Source of the DNA: Pseudeuparius sepicola
Taxonomy: Eukaryota; Arthropoda; Insecta; Coleoptera; Anthribidae
Assembly: GCA_963920635.1 (NCBI GenBank)
Contig: OY987305.1
Location: forward strand, 382,001-446,000
DNA length: 64,000 nucleotides
Direction of reading: 5' to 3'
Part shown: piece by piece, positions 53,690-64,000 of the stretch
How the letters are laid out: the number at the start of each line of letters is the position of its first letter
How positions within the stretch are numbered: the stretch's first letter is position 1
The notes under the pieces: generated by a model
What the model was told of the DNA's origin: nothing
The model's database searches: none
Seen by the model: only the letters and a program-made list of their open reading frames with translations
Program-made: the position numbers and the translations under genes

Positions 53690-54300
53690 AAACAGATCCA
53701 TTTAATTTTTAATTGGGTTTTTCGCCACCAAACTGATTAAAATACAACCTTTTCAAGTTGCCTGGAAAATTCATAAATTCTTAACAGTAAACAACAAATT
53801 TGTTTCTGAGCTTTCGAAAAATAAATCTTCCTTTTTTCTCGAAGATCATGTCACGTCAAAGTAAAATGACAGATTAATAAATGTCAAGTTAAATGTCATG
53901 ACAACAGAAACAATAGCCTAGCCATCTGTCTGATATTGTACCCTGTGTTCTATCTATTATCTTTGCATGACTGGCAATAATATTCTACTGAATTCCACTA
54001 AACATTCGGCGACACGGTTGTCCGTATTTTCTAGAATAAATACTGATTCTTTAATTTTTATTAAATACTTCTTTTTTGAGAATTGATTTGGACCTATCCC
54101 ACAGAATCCTATGATTGTTACTAAAAGAGTGTTCGCATATTTTAGACTTTGCCTGATATAATTTTTATGTTCTTTTAAACGAACATTAAATGGCCTACAA
54201 GTCTCCCCAATATAGAACTTTCCACATTCACAAGGAATTTTATAAATGCAATTTTTTGAACTTTGTATCTTATTAAATGGTTTTGTTTTAAAGGACTAAT
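53690..54300 (-). pseudogene. Penelope-like GIY-YIG domain and 3' tail (copy b)
   Basis: Minus strand: KIPCECGKFYIGETCRPFNV then RLKEHKNYIRQS (54245-54150), and in another frame SKICEHSFSNNHRILWDRSK and SILKKEVFNKN. This GIY-YIG endonuclease module nicks the target for the retroelement. At least one frameshift separates the two parts. The tail at 53960-53690 holds the same CTTCCT...CCGAAAGCTC hairpin region as the other copies. The reverse transcriptase of the same family lies upstream on the same strand. Confidence 0.8.
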
Positions 54301-54529
54301 TAAATTTACTGGTCGGTCCACCAGATTTATTTTTCCAGTTCTATTGGCATTGTTATTTTGTTGTTGTCGTTTCTATTTATCCTGAGACTCACTGATAATA
54401 TATTTTTCTTAATTCTATTAATTTTTACATATGAAAAATGTTCATCTGAGCCTAGATTTCCGCTAGCCGAATTAATTTCAAGTTAACATTTTAATATTGT
54501 CGGAAATTTCTTTGTTCACATTGTTCACT

Positions 54530-55820
54530 TAATTTTTAATTGGGTTGTTCACCGACCCAACCCAAAGAAAAGCGACTAAACGACAACTTTTTCCAGTTGC
54601 CAGGAACATTTATAAATGCCTAACATAGTACCTAAATGAACGAAACTTTGAACGTTTATCTATAATAATAACTTTTCTTTGGCCCACTAGATTTACTTCT
54701 CTTATTCTATTATCATTGTTAATTTGTTGGCGATCCTGAAAAACTTGCTCAACAAGTTCAATATTATAACTATTTTTTTCAAAAACATGTTTTATATGTT
54801 TAATTTCCTCCTCAAATTTTGTGTTACTAAAACAAACTTTCAGTTACTCCTTTTTCAACACTAACATGAGGATTTGAGTTAAAATGGAGATATCTATTAG
54901 TAATAAAGGTAAGAAAGGTAGACTTGACAGAGTTGTGAGTTTATAAAATTTAATCATCTACTCCAAGTTCCCATATAACAAATATATCATCTACGTATCT
55001 CCACCAAACATTAGGTTGGTGAACATATATAGTCAAATCGTTTTGTCCAAAATCTTCCATGAATAAATTGCTTATTAATGGTGATAAAGGAGTCCCCATA
55101 GCCATTCCAAATTCTTGCTGATAAAATTCTTTTCCTAGTTGAGAATAAGTAACATAGTATTGTTATTCCTAATACTGTATCTATATTCAAAATTATCCTT
55201 TCTACTAAAGTATGATCGTTTTCTAACTTTCTGCGTAAAATATTCAGTGATTTGTCAACAGGGACATTTGTAAAAAGACTAACCACATCAAAGCTATAGC
55301 TAATATATAATGACCCAGAAGTTAATGTTCCCTAATTTTTTCTAAAAATGATTATTTCTTCTAATAAATGAATTTAACAATTTTATGTAAATATTCTGCT
55401 AATGAATGATATGGTGAATTTATTTAACTTGAGCCGAAGATAGGAATGTTAGTTTTGAGTATTTTTCGCAAAACCATATAAGTGTAAGTGTGGAGGAGTT
55501 ATTATTGAAGTTGTAGGGTCTCTGTTTATCCTCTTGTAAGTTCTTTCATTTAATAAATCATTTAATTTATTTTATTATCATACACAGTTTTTTTTTTCAA
55601 AAATAACAGTTGCATTTCCCTTATCTGCTGGTAATATTTTAATTATCCTCTGATTTAAGTGTCGACAACAACAAAATTTAACCCTTTTGCCAAAACTAAC
55701 TTTTCTGAAACTGTAAGTTTTCTGTAAGAGAAATTAATTACTGTTCTGTTGGCGAACAATTACACACTATGCTTTTCCTCAACTAACCTTTGCAAACTGA
55801 TTTGACACGAATTAACATTG
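54530..55820 (-). pseudogene. Penelope-like reverse transcriptase, broken (copy b)
   Basis: In minus order: EKLVLAKGLNF, ILPADKGNATVIFEKK, NDLLNERTYKRINRDPT (about 55800-55500); FDVVSLFTNVPVDKSLNIL (motif A, 55290-55230); EFGMAMGTPLSPLISNLFM (motif B); WWRYVDDIFVIWELGVDD then stop (motif C, about 54960); and TNRYLHFNSNPHVSVEKG further on. These phrases identify a Penelope-like reverse transcriptase, which copies the element RNA at a nicked target. Several stops and frameshifts make it inactive. A second tail-like block at 54530-54665 lies between this and the GIY-YIG part, so two copies may have been joined. Confidence 0.85.
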
Positions 55821-55859
55821 AAAAACGTTCGGGTGCGGGCTCTATACAATCGTTTTACT

Positions 55860-56194
55860 AAACAAGCTTCATCTTAAATTTCACTCAAGGTGAGAGAGGC
55901 CTAATTCCAAATGTTTACACAATTTTTGGGGGGATTGATTATTTGATGGGCGACGTCATCCGCAATGTGGCAACCAATCCGTCGTTCGGCAGCCTTTGAA
56001 AGAGGAAAAATATAATTGAGGAACGTTGTAAAATTATTTGCTGGCGCCCCCTCACAACAATTATGAAAATCTCGATAATGAATGATTTTTGAATTCTCCT
56101 CGAATTTTCCGCGGGGTAAAATATATGTAAAATAAATATGAAACAATAATTTTCAAATTAGTTTGTGCAGTAAAGCATATTATCGTGCCCTGTA
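55860..56194. other. No recognised feature
   Basis: Unassigned sequence before the G element. Confidence 0.35.
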
Positions 56195-56371
56195 CAGGGT
56201 TGTTCATATATCACTCTAACCCCCTTATCTTTTTTATTTTTAATTTTGGAAAAAAATGTGTATATGACCATTGTATATGAGATACACCAAACTTATGTTT
56301 TTTTTAGATGGAACACCCTGTATATTTCTCGATTTTCGAAATCCACGCATTTTTCGGGTTTAAACGATATA

Positions 56372-57792
56372 CAGGGTGAGTTTTTTTCGATGCCCACTAT
56401 GGGGATCTCGGAAACTAGCTGAGCTAAAACAAAGGTTAAATTGGGAAAGAATTGCAGTTTTGAATGCTCAATCTAATGCCCCTTTTGGATTTTTAAAAAA
56501 GTTCATGGCTCACTAGATATTTTGAAAAGAGTGATTTTTGCTATTTCATCAGATCTCTGTAGCTCCGTTATTTCTGATTATACAGAAAAACCATAGAGAC
56601 AAAAATAATTGTAGACAATTTTGGGCTTAATAAGATAATCTTATCCAATTATTTATGTTGTTTGTGATTTTTGAGATATGACATAAACTGCTGTTTTTTT
56701 TAAATGTAAATCATAGTTGGCTGTGGCCTTATCAAATCGGCCATTTTTTTAGGTTTCCAAATATATAATACTCGACATAGTTATTATAAAAAATAAAAGA
56801 CTATGGCTAATTTTCTGTTTTTTTTTTAATTTTCACATAGTCAGCCATGGAACATACTTCAAACTTTATAATATTTTGTTTTTAGCTGGTAACACAATGT
56901 AACAAAATAAAACAAAAATTAAAAAAACTCAAATTCAAATTATTATTATTTTAAAAGGTCATCTTTTAAAATAAAAAAAGGTGTTCAAACAATTCACCAT
57001 TATTATTTATGCAAATATTGCATCTTTTTAAAACTGAATTTGTCGCCTTTCTTAGAGAGCGCCTGTCAATACTGGCAATTGCTTCTAAAACAGCTGCTCT
57101 TAATTCAACAATTGTCTCATACTTTATTTTGTACTGTTCCCCACAAAAAGAAATCCAAAACAGACAAATCGGGGGATCGGGGCTGCCAGGAAATAGGTAT
57201 ATTTCTCCCTATCCAACTATTTGGATAGAGCTGATCTAGGTAATTTCTTACGGGCTAATAATTATGTAGTGGAGCTCCATCATGATAATTTTCGTTTTAT
57301 TTTGTTACATTTTGTTACCAGCTAAAAATAAAATACTTGAAAGTTTGAAGTATGTCTTATTATAAAATAGAACGTAATTTTAAAAATATTCCATGTCTGA
57401 CTATGTGAAAATTAAAAAAATATCAGAAAATTAGCCATAGCTCTTTTATTTTTTTATAATAACTATGCCGAGTATTATATTTTTGGAAAGCTCAAACAAT
57501 GGCCGATTTGATAAGGCCACACCCAACTACGATTTACATTTAAAATAACAAATATCAAAAAATTTGATTAGATTATCTTATTAAGCCCAAAATTATCTAC
57601 AATTTTTGTCTCTACAGTTTTTCTGTATACCTAATCAGAAATAACGGAGCTACAGAGATCTGATGAAATAGCAAAAAAACACTCTTTCAAAATATCTAGT
57701 GAGCCATGAACTTTTTTGAAAATCCAAAAGGGGCATTAGATTGAGCATTCAAAACTGCTATTCTTTCCCCATTTAACCTTTGTTCTAGCTGT
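56372..57792. mobile_element. Family B foldback, copy 3, right end deleted
   Basis: CAGGGTGAGTTTTTTTCGAT after TA at 56372. The right arm stops at CTTTGTTCTAGCT, from which it jumps to GTATA, so about 50 terminal bases are gone. Confidence 0.85.
57005..57285 (-). pseudogene. Transposase C-terminal fragment, family B copy 3
   Basis: Minus strand, same signature as copies 1 and 2: an HDGAPPH-type region, WIGR, PRSPDLSVLDFFLWG and the shared GTATGAGAC frameshift. It includes LRAAVLEAIASIDRRSL and KRCNICINNN near the end. The shared frameshift marks it as a passenger within a nonautonomous element. Confidence 0.8.
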
Positions 57793-57904
57793 ATATAAAT
57801 ATCTATATCGTTGAAACCAGAAAATTTCTTCCATGGCAATTTTGATTTTGTCCGACTATTTTGTGCAAACTACTAGAGCCAACATGTAATATGAATAACC
57901 CTGT

Positions 57905-58729
57905 ACGCCGATTGCCCCTGCGTAAATACTCCCCATGGGGAGGTGATCTGTTTTCAAACCAAGGACTGGCAATTATTATTATCTTTAGTATAATTGGTTT
58001 AGCACCTCGAGGGGAGACCTTTATTTATTATTGAAGGAACGACCGATCTCTCTAATATCTGTGGTCACGAAGATCCCATTTAATCGATTCGAAGACAAAG
58101 ATTTTAACTGGTTACGCTATTGCGGCCACGCCACAAAGAGAACATGGCGGCATTTGCAACGAAATCCGCATAATTAGGAACGTTGTATACATGTTCGTCA
58201 ATAGCGCTGTCAGTTTAGTGTCCCGACAACAATGAATCGCATAAATACGATTTCCGGTTTAATCTAACCGATTACAAACTGCTAAAATGATTCATGCAGT
58301 CGTATGGCAGCGCGGGCATAATGAGAAATAATTTAATATTACGATAATCGTTTAGGACGTAGGTAGGTACCTACCTTTTTCGGTTTACACAAAACGTTGC
58401 GCTAGCATGACAAATAGATGGGAACCTTATTAAATTAGCCTTCCGTTTCACGTTGCATTTTGAATTTCGCCATTTCAAATGCAGGCGGACTGAACTAAAT
58501 TAGAAGTGTAATTAGAATCGGTGGGTATAGCGTAGCCACATACCAACCTCATAATTGTGTTACTAGACAGCAAACTCTGCCGAATCAATACCACACCATA
58601 TTGTAGATAAATATTATTATATCATCCTCTTCTCTAATACTTAATTTAATTTCGATTGACAGTAAAGGAACTAATATTTTGTCGTGAATGAAAGGGTAGC
58701 TTTCAAACGAAGTAAACTTTCCGAGTATA
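57905..58729. other. No recognised feature
   Basis: Possibly unique host sequence with moderate CpG. AGGTAGGTACCTACCT at about 58360 is a perfect 16-bp palindrome. Confidence 0.35.
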
Positions 58730-60237
58730 CAATGTGTCCCGGATAAGAATGAACAGCATGGGGATCTTGCAAACGGTGAGAGATAGAACAACGGTTAATT
58801 GGGGAAAAAGTTGAGCAATTTTAGGGTCGATAAAACAGATTTCTAATATCTTTTTTCGTTTTTAAGTTATTTTGAAAAAAGTAAAATTTTGCGTTTTCGA
58901 TTTTATTTTTTTCTGAAGTTGTTGTCACAGATAGAAAAAAAGAAAAACACTTTCTTGTGGCACATTTTAACGGGCTTTAAGATGTCGTTTTTAGATTTGT
59001 TCTACAACATTTTCGAGAAACCATCTTCAACATAATTTTTTAAAATGTGGACCTGGTTTTTTGCAGATTTTGAAAGCACTTTTCATTGCAAATACCATGA
59101 TGTATGACACGAAATATTTTTAAAATGTTTTGAGACAATTATACTGAAAATTCATTTTTTTTCTTTCATTTTGTTTTATAATGCGTCCCTGTATTTAATA
59201 ATAAGAAGTCTAAATATTAATCAGTATTGTCAACAATTTAACTTACAACTTATCTTTCAATCGGAGAACCAAAAAAGGACGGCAAAGACTAATAACAGTC
59301 ACATACGATAATAAAAAATAAATAAAAATCCTCCACCTAGAAGGCTTTGAAACAACGAAACCAACCCCTTGTCATTTGTCATAACTCCCACTGTATCATT
59401 TAGTTAATAATTTGTATTATTAGAAATGGAGGGTGCATTTTCAAATGACGACAAATTTAACATGTTAGCATGTTATATCTTGTGTCACAGAAATAGTGCA
59501 GAAGCCGAACGAATGTATTGTTGCAATTAATAAATGGCAAAAGTTGTTGATTTCATTGGCTTAAAGCTTTCTTCTCACAATTAGAAAAAGCGAATAATTT
59601 ACTCCAAAACACAATACGACACTGTTTGCTGTACAATAACAGAGGAAAACACTTACCAGACAGGGCCGTATTTAAAAATATTAAGTTTTCGAAGTAAAAG
59701 TAAAGTGTAAGTTAAATTGTTGACAATGCTGATTAATATTTAGACTTCTTATTATTATACAGGGCCGCAATAAGAAAAAAAATGGGAAAAAAGGAATTTT
59801 CAGTATAATTGTTTTAAAACATTTAAAAAATACTTCGTGTCATACATCATGGTATTTGCAATGAAAAGTGCTTTCAAAATCTACAAAAAAAATCCAGATC
59901 CGTATTTAAAAAAATTAAGTTGAAGATGGTTTCTCAAAAACGGAATGTTGTAGAACAAATCTAAAAACGCCATCTTAAAGCCCGTTAAAAAGTGACATAA
60001 GAAAGTGTTTTTCTTTTTATCTATCTGGGATAACAACTTCAAAAAAATAAAAATAAAATTGAAAACATAAAATTTTACTTTTTCAAAATAACTCAAAAAC
60101 GAAAACAGATATTAGAAATCTGTTTGTACCATTTTATCGACCTTAAAATTGCGCAACTTTTCCTTCATTTAACCGTTGTTCTATCTCTCACCGTTTGCGA
60201 GATCCCCATGCTGTTCATTCTTGTCCGCGACACATTG
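58730..60237. mobile_element. Family M foldback, TA-flanked
   Basis: CAATGTGTCCCGGATAAGAA at 58730 and its inverse ending at 60237, each next to TA. Arms of about 500 bases share GGTTTCTCAAAAA-type and CACTTTCTTGTGGCAC-type blocks. The centre keeps a transposase start. Confidence 0.88.
59426..59605 (+). pseudogene. Transposase N-terminal HTH remnant, family M
   Basis: ATG at 59426 gives MEGAFSNDDKFNMLACYILC then HRNSAEAERMYCCN and a stop at 59528. Further on FFSQLEKANNLLQNT is readable. The spacing of K-F/W-x-M-L-x-x-Y, then N-x-AEAxRxY, then F-x-x-L-E is the same plan as the DUF4817-like helix-turn-helix at 5513 and in the intact transposase at 41639. About 25 residues in the middle are lost and no catalytic part remains. 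Confidence 0.65.
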
Positions 60238-60267
60238 TATACCTAAGTAATGACAGGGCGAGGTATA

Positions 60268-60978
60268 CAGGGTGAGTCACATCTAGAGGCAGAGCCGAAA
60301 ACACAAGGTAGAATTCGCTAAAATAAGCACATATGCTTAATAAACATTAGCTCAAAAACGCTTGGTTCTCCATATACAGAGTGTTGAAACTTTTCCAAAT
60401 ATTTTTAATTTTTTTCTAGCTCGTTTAGGAATTATTTTATACATATTATGGGTTGTCATTTTGTGCAATAATTTGGCCCTGTTCAGATGAGCAGCGGCGT
60501 AGATACAAATAATTTTATTTTAAATGCCAGCATAATCACCTTGACACTAGTTTAAAAAATCCGAAATTACGAAGAAACTGTACCAGAAATAAAAAAAATA
60601 CCAAGAGGCACTTTTTGTTCCAAATTAAATGGGCTATCCAAAAAAGGCAAAATTTTTGGTTTTGCACAGGGCCGTACTACTTTTTTTCTACAATTATTTA
60701 CAGTAACTATTTGTACCTTCGCCGCTGGTGATCGGAACGGGGTAAAATTATTCCACAAAATGGCAACCGTCCAGTGTATAAAGTGGTTACCAAATTTGGT
60801 TGGAATTCCTAAATGGGATCGAAAGAAATTAAAAAAATATGTTATTTTTGGAAAATTTTCAACACGCTGTATATGGAGAACCAAGCTTTTTTGGGCTAAT
60901 GTTTATTAAGCATATGTGCTTATTTTAGCGAGTTCTACCTTGTGTTTTCGGCTCTGCCTTTAGATGTGACTCACCCTG
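60268..60978. mobile_element. Family N foldback, TA-flanked
   Basis: CAGGGTGAGTCACATCTAGA at 60268 and its inverse ending at 60978, both next to TA. Arms of about 150 bases include AAGCACATATGCTTAATAAA and an inner TCCATATACAG/CTGTATATGGA pair. The centre is noncoding. Confidence 0.9.
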
Positions 60979-61694
60979 TATACACGCGGTCAACAACAGA
61001 GCGAGCCAATTAGGAAATGACCAGTGTGAAAATGGAGTTTCAATTCGTCGACACTCGCGACGGATATCCTGGAACGAGGAAAAGGATAACTACATTAACA
61101 ATCATCTCCCCGACGCGCGCTCATAATTTCTACGATTGTTACGAAGCTACCGCAATTTAGAGGTTAAATTTCGAATTTCGAATTTCGACGTGCTGCAACG
61201 ACGTTTTTGCTGACGAAAGAATCTCCTTGACGACGATGTCGCTACTGAGGGGACAAGGGGCAGAATTAACCCATAACATGAATCGTACAAGTCCGTCCCT
61301 AGGTGGTTTGGTGGTTGTTACCACGAACAGCCGTTTTATCACTACCCGGGAGCCAGTAAACCAGGGGAATCTGCGCTCATTCCATCCGTTTCATATTCCA
61401 CGCCGGTGTGCAATTTACATGTTATCGATATTTTTATACTCGTTATGAAATCGTTTTACAATCAGCCATCTCCAACCCTCATAAAAAATTGCGAACAACC
61501 AGACAACTTCATAACTTTCTTTGGCTACTATGTATGTATGTACCTTAATCAATGTAATAAATCAGTTAAAAATAATATGTTAAATTTAACATGTTTTGGA
61601 TGTTCCATGATCTGGTTGTGTGTTAAGTTCAACCTTTTCTAATATGTCGATGTTAGTAACGAAAAGTGTAAATAAATTTTTAACCATTATTATA
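60979..61694. other. No recognised feature
   Basis: Mixed-composition sequence, moderately CpG-rich at 61020-61400. Short overlapping frames without domains. Confidence 0.35.
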
Positions 61695-62968
61695 CAGGGC
61701 TTCCCAACGAAAACATGACCCCCAAAATTAGAAAACCGAAAAATATTTGAAAATTCGCCGAGACCCGTCGATTTTTGTTTTTTTTGGGGGAGCTTTTTTG
61801 ACAGTCAAGCCAACCCGATATGTTCATCCCCCTAACCCCTAGCAACCCCAACTTTAAAATTTCAAATGGAACTACCCCCCTTGTGACGCATAATTTTAAG
61901 CCCTTTTTATTTGCAAATACAGTGGTGTATGTTTTTAGAAATCTGTTGAGATTTGACAGAATTATTGGCTAAAAACGGAAAGTTGGCAATCCACTGTAAT
62001 TTTTACACAAAAATTCCCGCCACTAATAAGTTTTTTATCTACTACACACGACCAAATTACCTAGTTTTTATTGACGTGTCGATCAGTTTATAACAAAGTA
62101 CAAATGAAAAGCTGAAACAAAACAAAAAAGTTCATACGAATTCGAACCTTATATCTTTTTAAAATATGTAACAAAAAGTCACTGTCACAAAAAAATCCCG
62201 TTTTCTTGCTTATAACCACGAAATCGTTAGTTTCAGCCCGCTATTGAAAGTGTAAACGTGTTTTTGAAATGGTTTATTCTATCACGGAAAGGTTAGAAAT
62301 TGTTGCAATTCGTGCTGTAGTTTTAGCGCAATCATGATTTCGATAACAAATTGCAACAATTTCTACCCTTTCCGCGATAGAATAAACAAACCATTTCGAA
62401 AATACCTTTCCACTTTCAATAGCAGGCTGAAACTAACGATTTCGTGGTTACAAGCAAAAAAACGGGAACTTTTTTTCGGGATAGTGTCTTTTTGTTACAT
62501 ATTTTAAAAAGAGATAAGGTTTGAATTAATATGAACTTTTTTGTTTTTCTTCAGTTTTTTTATTTGTGACTTTTTTGTAAACTGATCGACACGTCAATAA
62601 AAACTAGGTAATTTGGTCGTGTGTAGTAGATAAAAAAATTATTATTGGCGGGCATTTGTGTACAGTGCGTACAGTGAATTGTCAACTTTCCGTTTTTAGC
62701 CAATAATTCTGTCAACAGAATTCTAAAAACGATACATCACTGTATTCGCAATAAAAAGGGCTTTAAAATGATGCGGCACAAGTGGTGTAGTTCCATTTGA
62801 AATTTTAAAGTTGGGGTTGCTAGGGATTAGGGGAATGAACATATCGGGTTGGCTTGACTGTCAAAAAAGCTCTCCCCAAGAACAAAAATCGACGGGTCTC
62901 GGCGAATTCTCAAATATTTTTCGGTTTTATAATTTTTAGAGGGGTCAAGTTTTCGTTGGGAAACCCTG
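61695..62968. mobile_element. Family A foldback with duplicated transposase start
   Basis: CAGGGCTTCCCAACGAAAAC at 61695 and the inverse of CAGGGTTTCCCAACGAAAAC ending at 62968, both TA-flanked. Arms of about 600 bases carry GAAAATTCGCCGAGACCCGT. Each arm includes the transposase start codon (62269 plus, 62394 minus) and about 15 codons. The two starts face each other across about 40 bases. Confidence 0.92.
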
Positions 62969-63411
62969 TATAGAAAAACAATAGCAGTCTCCAAAGAGAA
63001 TGTCCACGACACTGCGTTTAATTCTGTTTCAGTTTCTCTTTAGAAAATTGAGATGATCTTATACAAATTGTAGCAAGAAATATGTAGGGATTTCACCAAG
63101 GAATCCTTTCAACTGCAATTATTCCTGCAAAAGGTCCCCCCTCCTATAGAGAGGTGATTATTATTTCTGTCCGTCCTACAAATTAGAATGCATCCGACTC
63201 CCTCCAAATTATGTATAATTTTAGTCAAATTAGAGAGTGGAAGTATTTCCAAAGACAGGTAAAATTCATTTCATACCGAATCGTAACCATCTCGGTCGGA
63301 TTATATTACATAATGGAGACATACAAAACATCGGGATCCAGAAGGCCTGCATGTTCGCTTTATTTTACGAATGCTAAGATGGATTTATTTTTGCCATAAA
63401 CGTACGATCCG
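62969..63411. other. No recognised feature
   Basis: Unassigned sequence. Confidence 0.35.
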
Positions 63412-63660
63412 ATGGACGGATGTCTTACCTCCCATTCAGCGAGCGGGGCAACCCCAGCATGCATCAGGCAAGAAAACAACGTTTTTTACGATCACAAAAA
63501 CAAAATCCCAATCAGAGGAAACTTGGAAACTTTAAGGAAGAATACAAACACCAAAAACAGTACATGGGTATTATACGAAGAAACAGCAATCATGGAAGCC
63601 TACCTCAGAGAAATAAAGAAGGGGAGCAAAAGCATCAAAATGCACACGTTAATACGCTAA
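63412..63660 (+). CDS. Hypothetical 82-residue frame, truncated context
   Basis: ATG at 63412: MDGCLTSHSASGATPACIRQ, then NKIPIRGNLETLRKNTNTKN, STWVLYEETAIMEAYLREIK and KGSKSIKMHTLIR, stop at 63658. Balanced composition suggests former coding sequence. I do not recognise the family. A second frame of the same length overlaps from 63420. The end coincides with the truncated start of family B copy 4 (about 63655), so the original reading may have been cut by that insertion. Confidence 0.3.
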   Translation: MDGCLTSHSASGATPACIRQENNVFYDHKNKIPIRGNLETLRKNTNTKNSTWVLYEETAIMEAYLREIKKGSKSIKMHTLIR

Positions 63661-64000
63661 TTTTCTGATTTTTTTTTTAATTTTCACATAGTCAGCCATG
63701 GAATATTTTCACAATTACGTTCTATTTTATAATTAGACATACTTTAAACTTTCTAATATTTTGTTTTTAGCTGGTAACAAAATGTAACAAAATAAAACGA
63801 AAATTAAAAAACTCAAATTGAAATTATTATTATTTTAAAAGGTTTCCAAACAATCTACCATTATTATTTATGCAAATATTGCATATTTTTAAAACTGAAT
63901 TTGTCGCCTTTCTTAGAGAGCTCCTCTCAATACTCTCAGTGGCTTCTAAAACAGGTGCTCTTAATTCAACAATTGTCTCATACTTTATTTTGTACTGTTC
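63655..64000. mobile_element. Family B foldback, copy 4, partial
   Basis: Starts inside the left arm at GCTAATTTTCTGATTTTTTT, almost the same breakpoint as copy 2, and runs off the window inside the minus-strand transposase fragment (CAATTGTCTCATAC frameshift again present). Confidence 0.85.

Larger units (their letters stand above)
56195..57903. mobile_element. G element copy with family B inserted
   Basis: CAGGGTTGTTCATAT after TA at 56195 and AATATGAATAACCCTG ending at 57903 before TA are the G termini. The interior is occupied by family B copy 3. A GGAACACCCTGTATATTTCT fragment at 56312 is a further old terminus. Confidence 0.6.

Overview
The window looks like an AT-rich arthropod, almost certainly insect, nuclear sequence. 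There are no dense operon-like genes. It has GT/AG introns, short insect-telomere-type CCTAA repeats, and a heavy load of Tc1/mariner, hAT and Penelope-like elements. I cannot fix the order of insect. I see no complete, convincing host gene. The only long intact reading frame is a 358-residue transposase on the minus strand at 40563-41639, inside a complete 1.94 kb element with near-identical inverted repeats.

Layout. 1-3000: a broken mariner-type transposase (family A), a repeat (H) and a nested foldback. 3015-3960: the first of three copies of composite element C, which joins a near-perfect hairpin of about 150-bp arms to 122-bp tandem repeats, each with TGACGTCA and CCGCCAT boxes, and a CATA microsatellite. 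4600-6436: a 48-bp perfect palindrome and a foldback carrying two copies of a transposase 5' end. 6780-15245: a nested complex of repeat H, G/D elements with CAGGGTTATTCAT ends, and a TA-flanked 3.2 kb element F. F is built from 610-bp units, and one unit is interrupted by C copy 2, which leaves an exact filled/empty site comparison. 15600-19150: more repeats and C copy 3. 19719-21229: a nonautonomous family B foldback with a transposase C-terminal fragment.

21700-28800 is mostly quiet, with a THAP-domain gene relic (23152-23562) and a foldback (family K). 28830-31840: a palindromic Penelope-like locus with an inverted 130-bp minisatellite and a hammerhead-like motif, split by a hAT element with an 8-bp target duplication. 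33263-39860: small foldbacks and old repeats. 40146-42083: the intact transposon. 43546-43841: a frameshifted helix-turn-helix transposase start. 45575-46680 and 53680-55820: Penelope-like reverse transcriptase and GIY-YIG relics. 47731-48162: a second THAP relic with the same intron position. 50344-53047: hAT-like elements nested in each other, with a second copy of the 30663 hAT. 56195-57903, 58730-60237, 60268-60978, 61695-62968 and 63655-64000: further TA-flanked foldbacks.

The working theme is parasitic. Ten or more TA-flanked families with CAG-type ends coexist. Most survive as long inverted-repeat derivatives keeping only one end of their transposase gene, so they depend on proteins supplied elsewhere. 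The intact 40146-42083 element is the only visible possible source here, and only for its own family. Repeat boundaries were placed by eye and may be off by about ten bases unless a terminus is stated.
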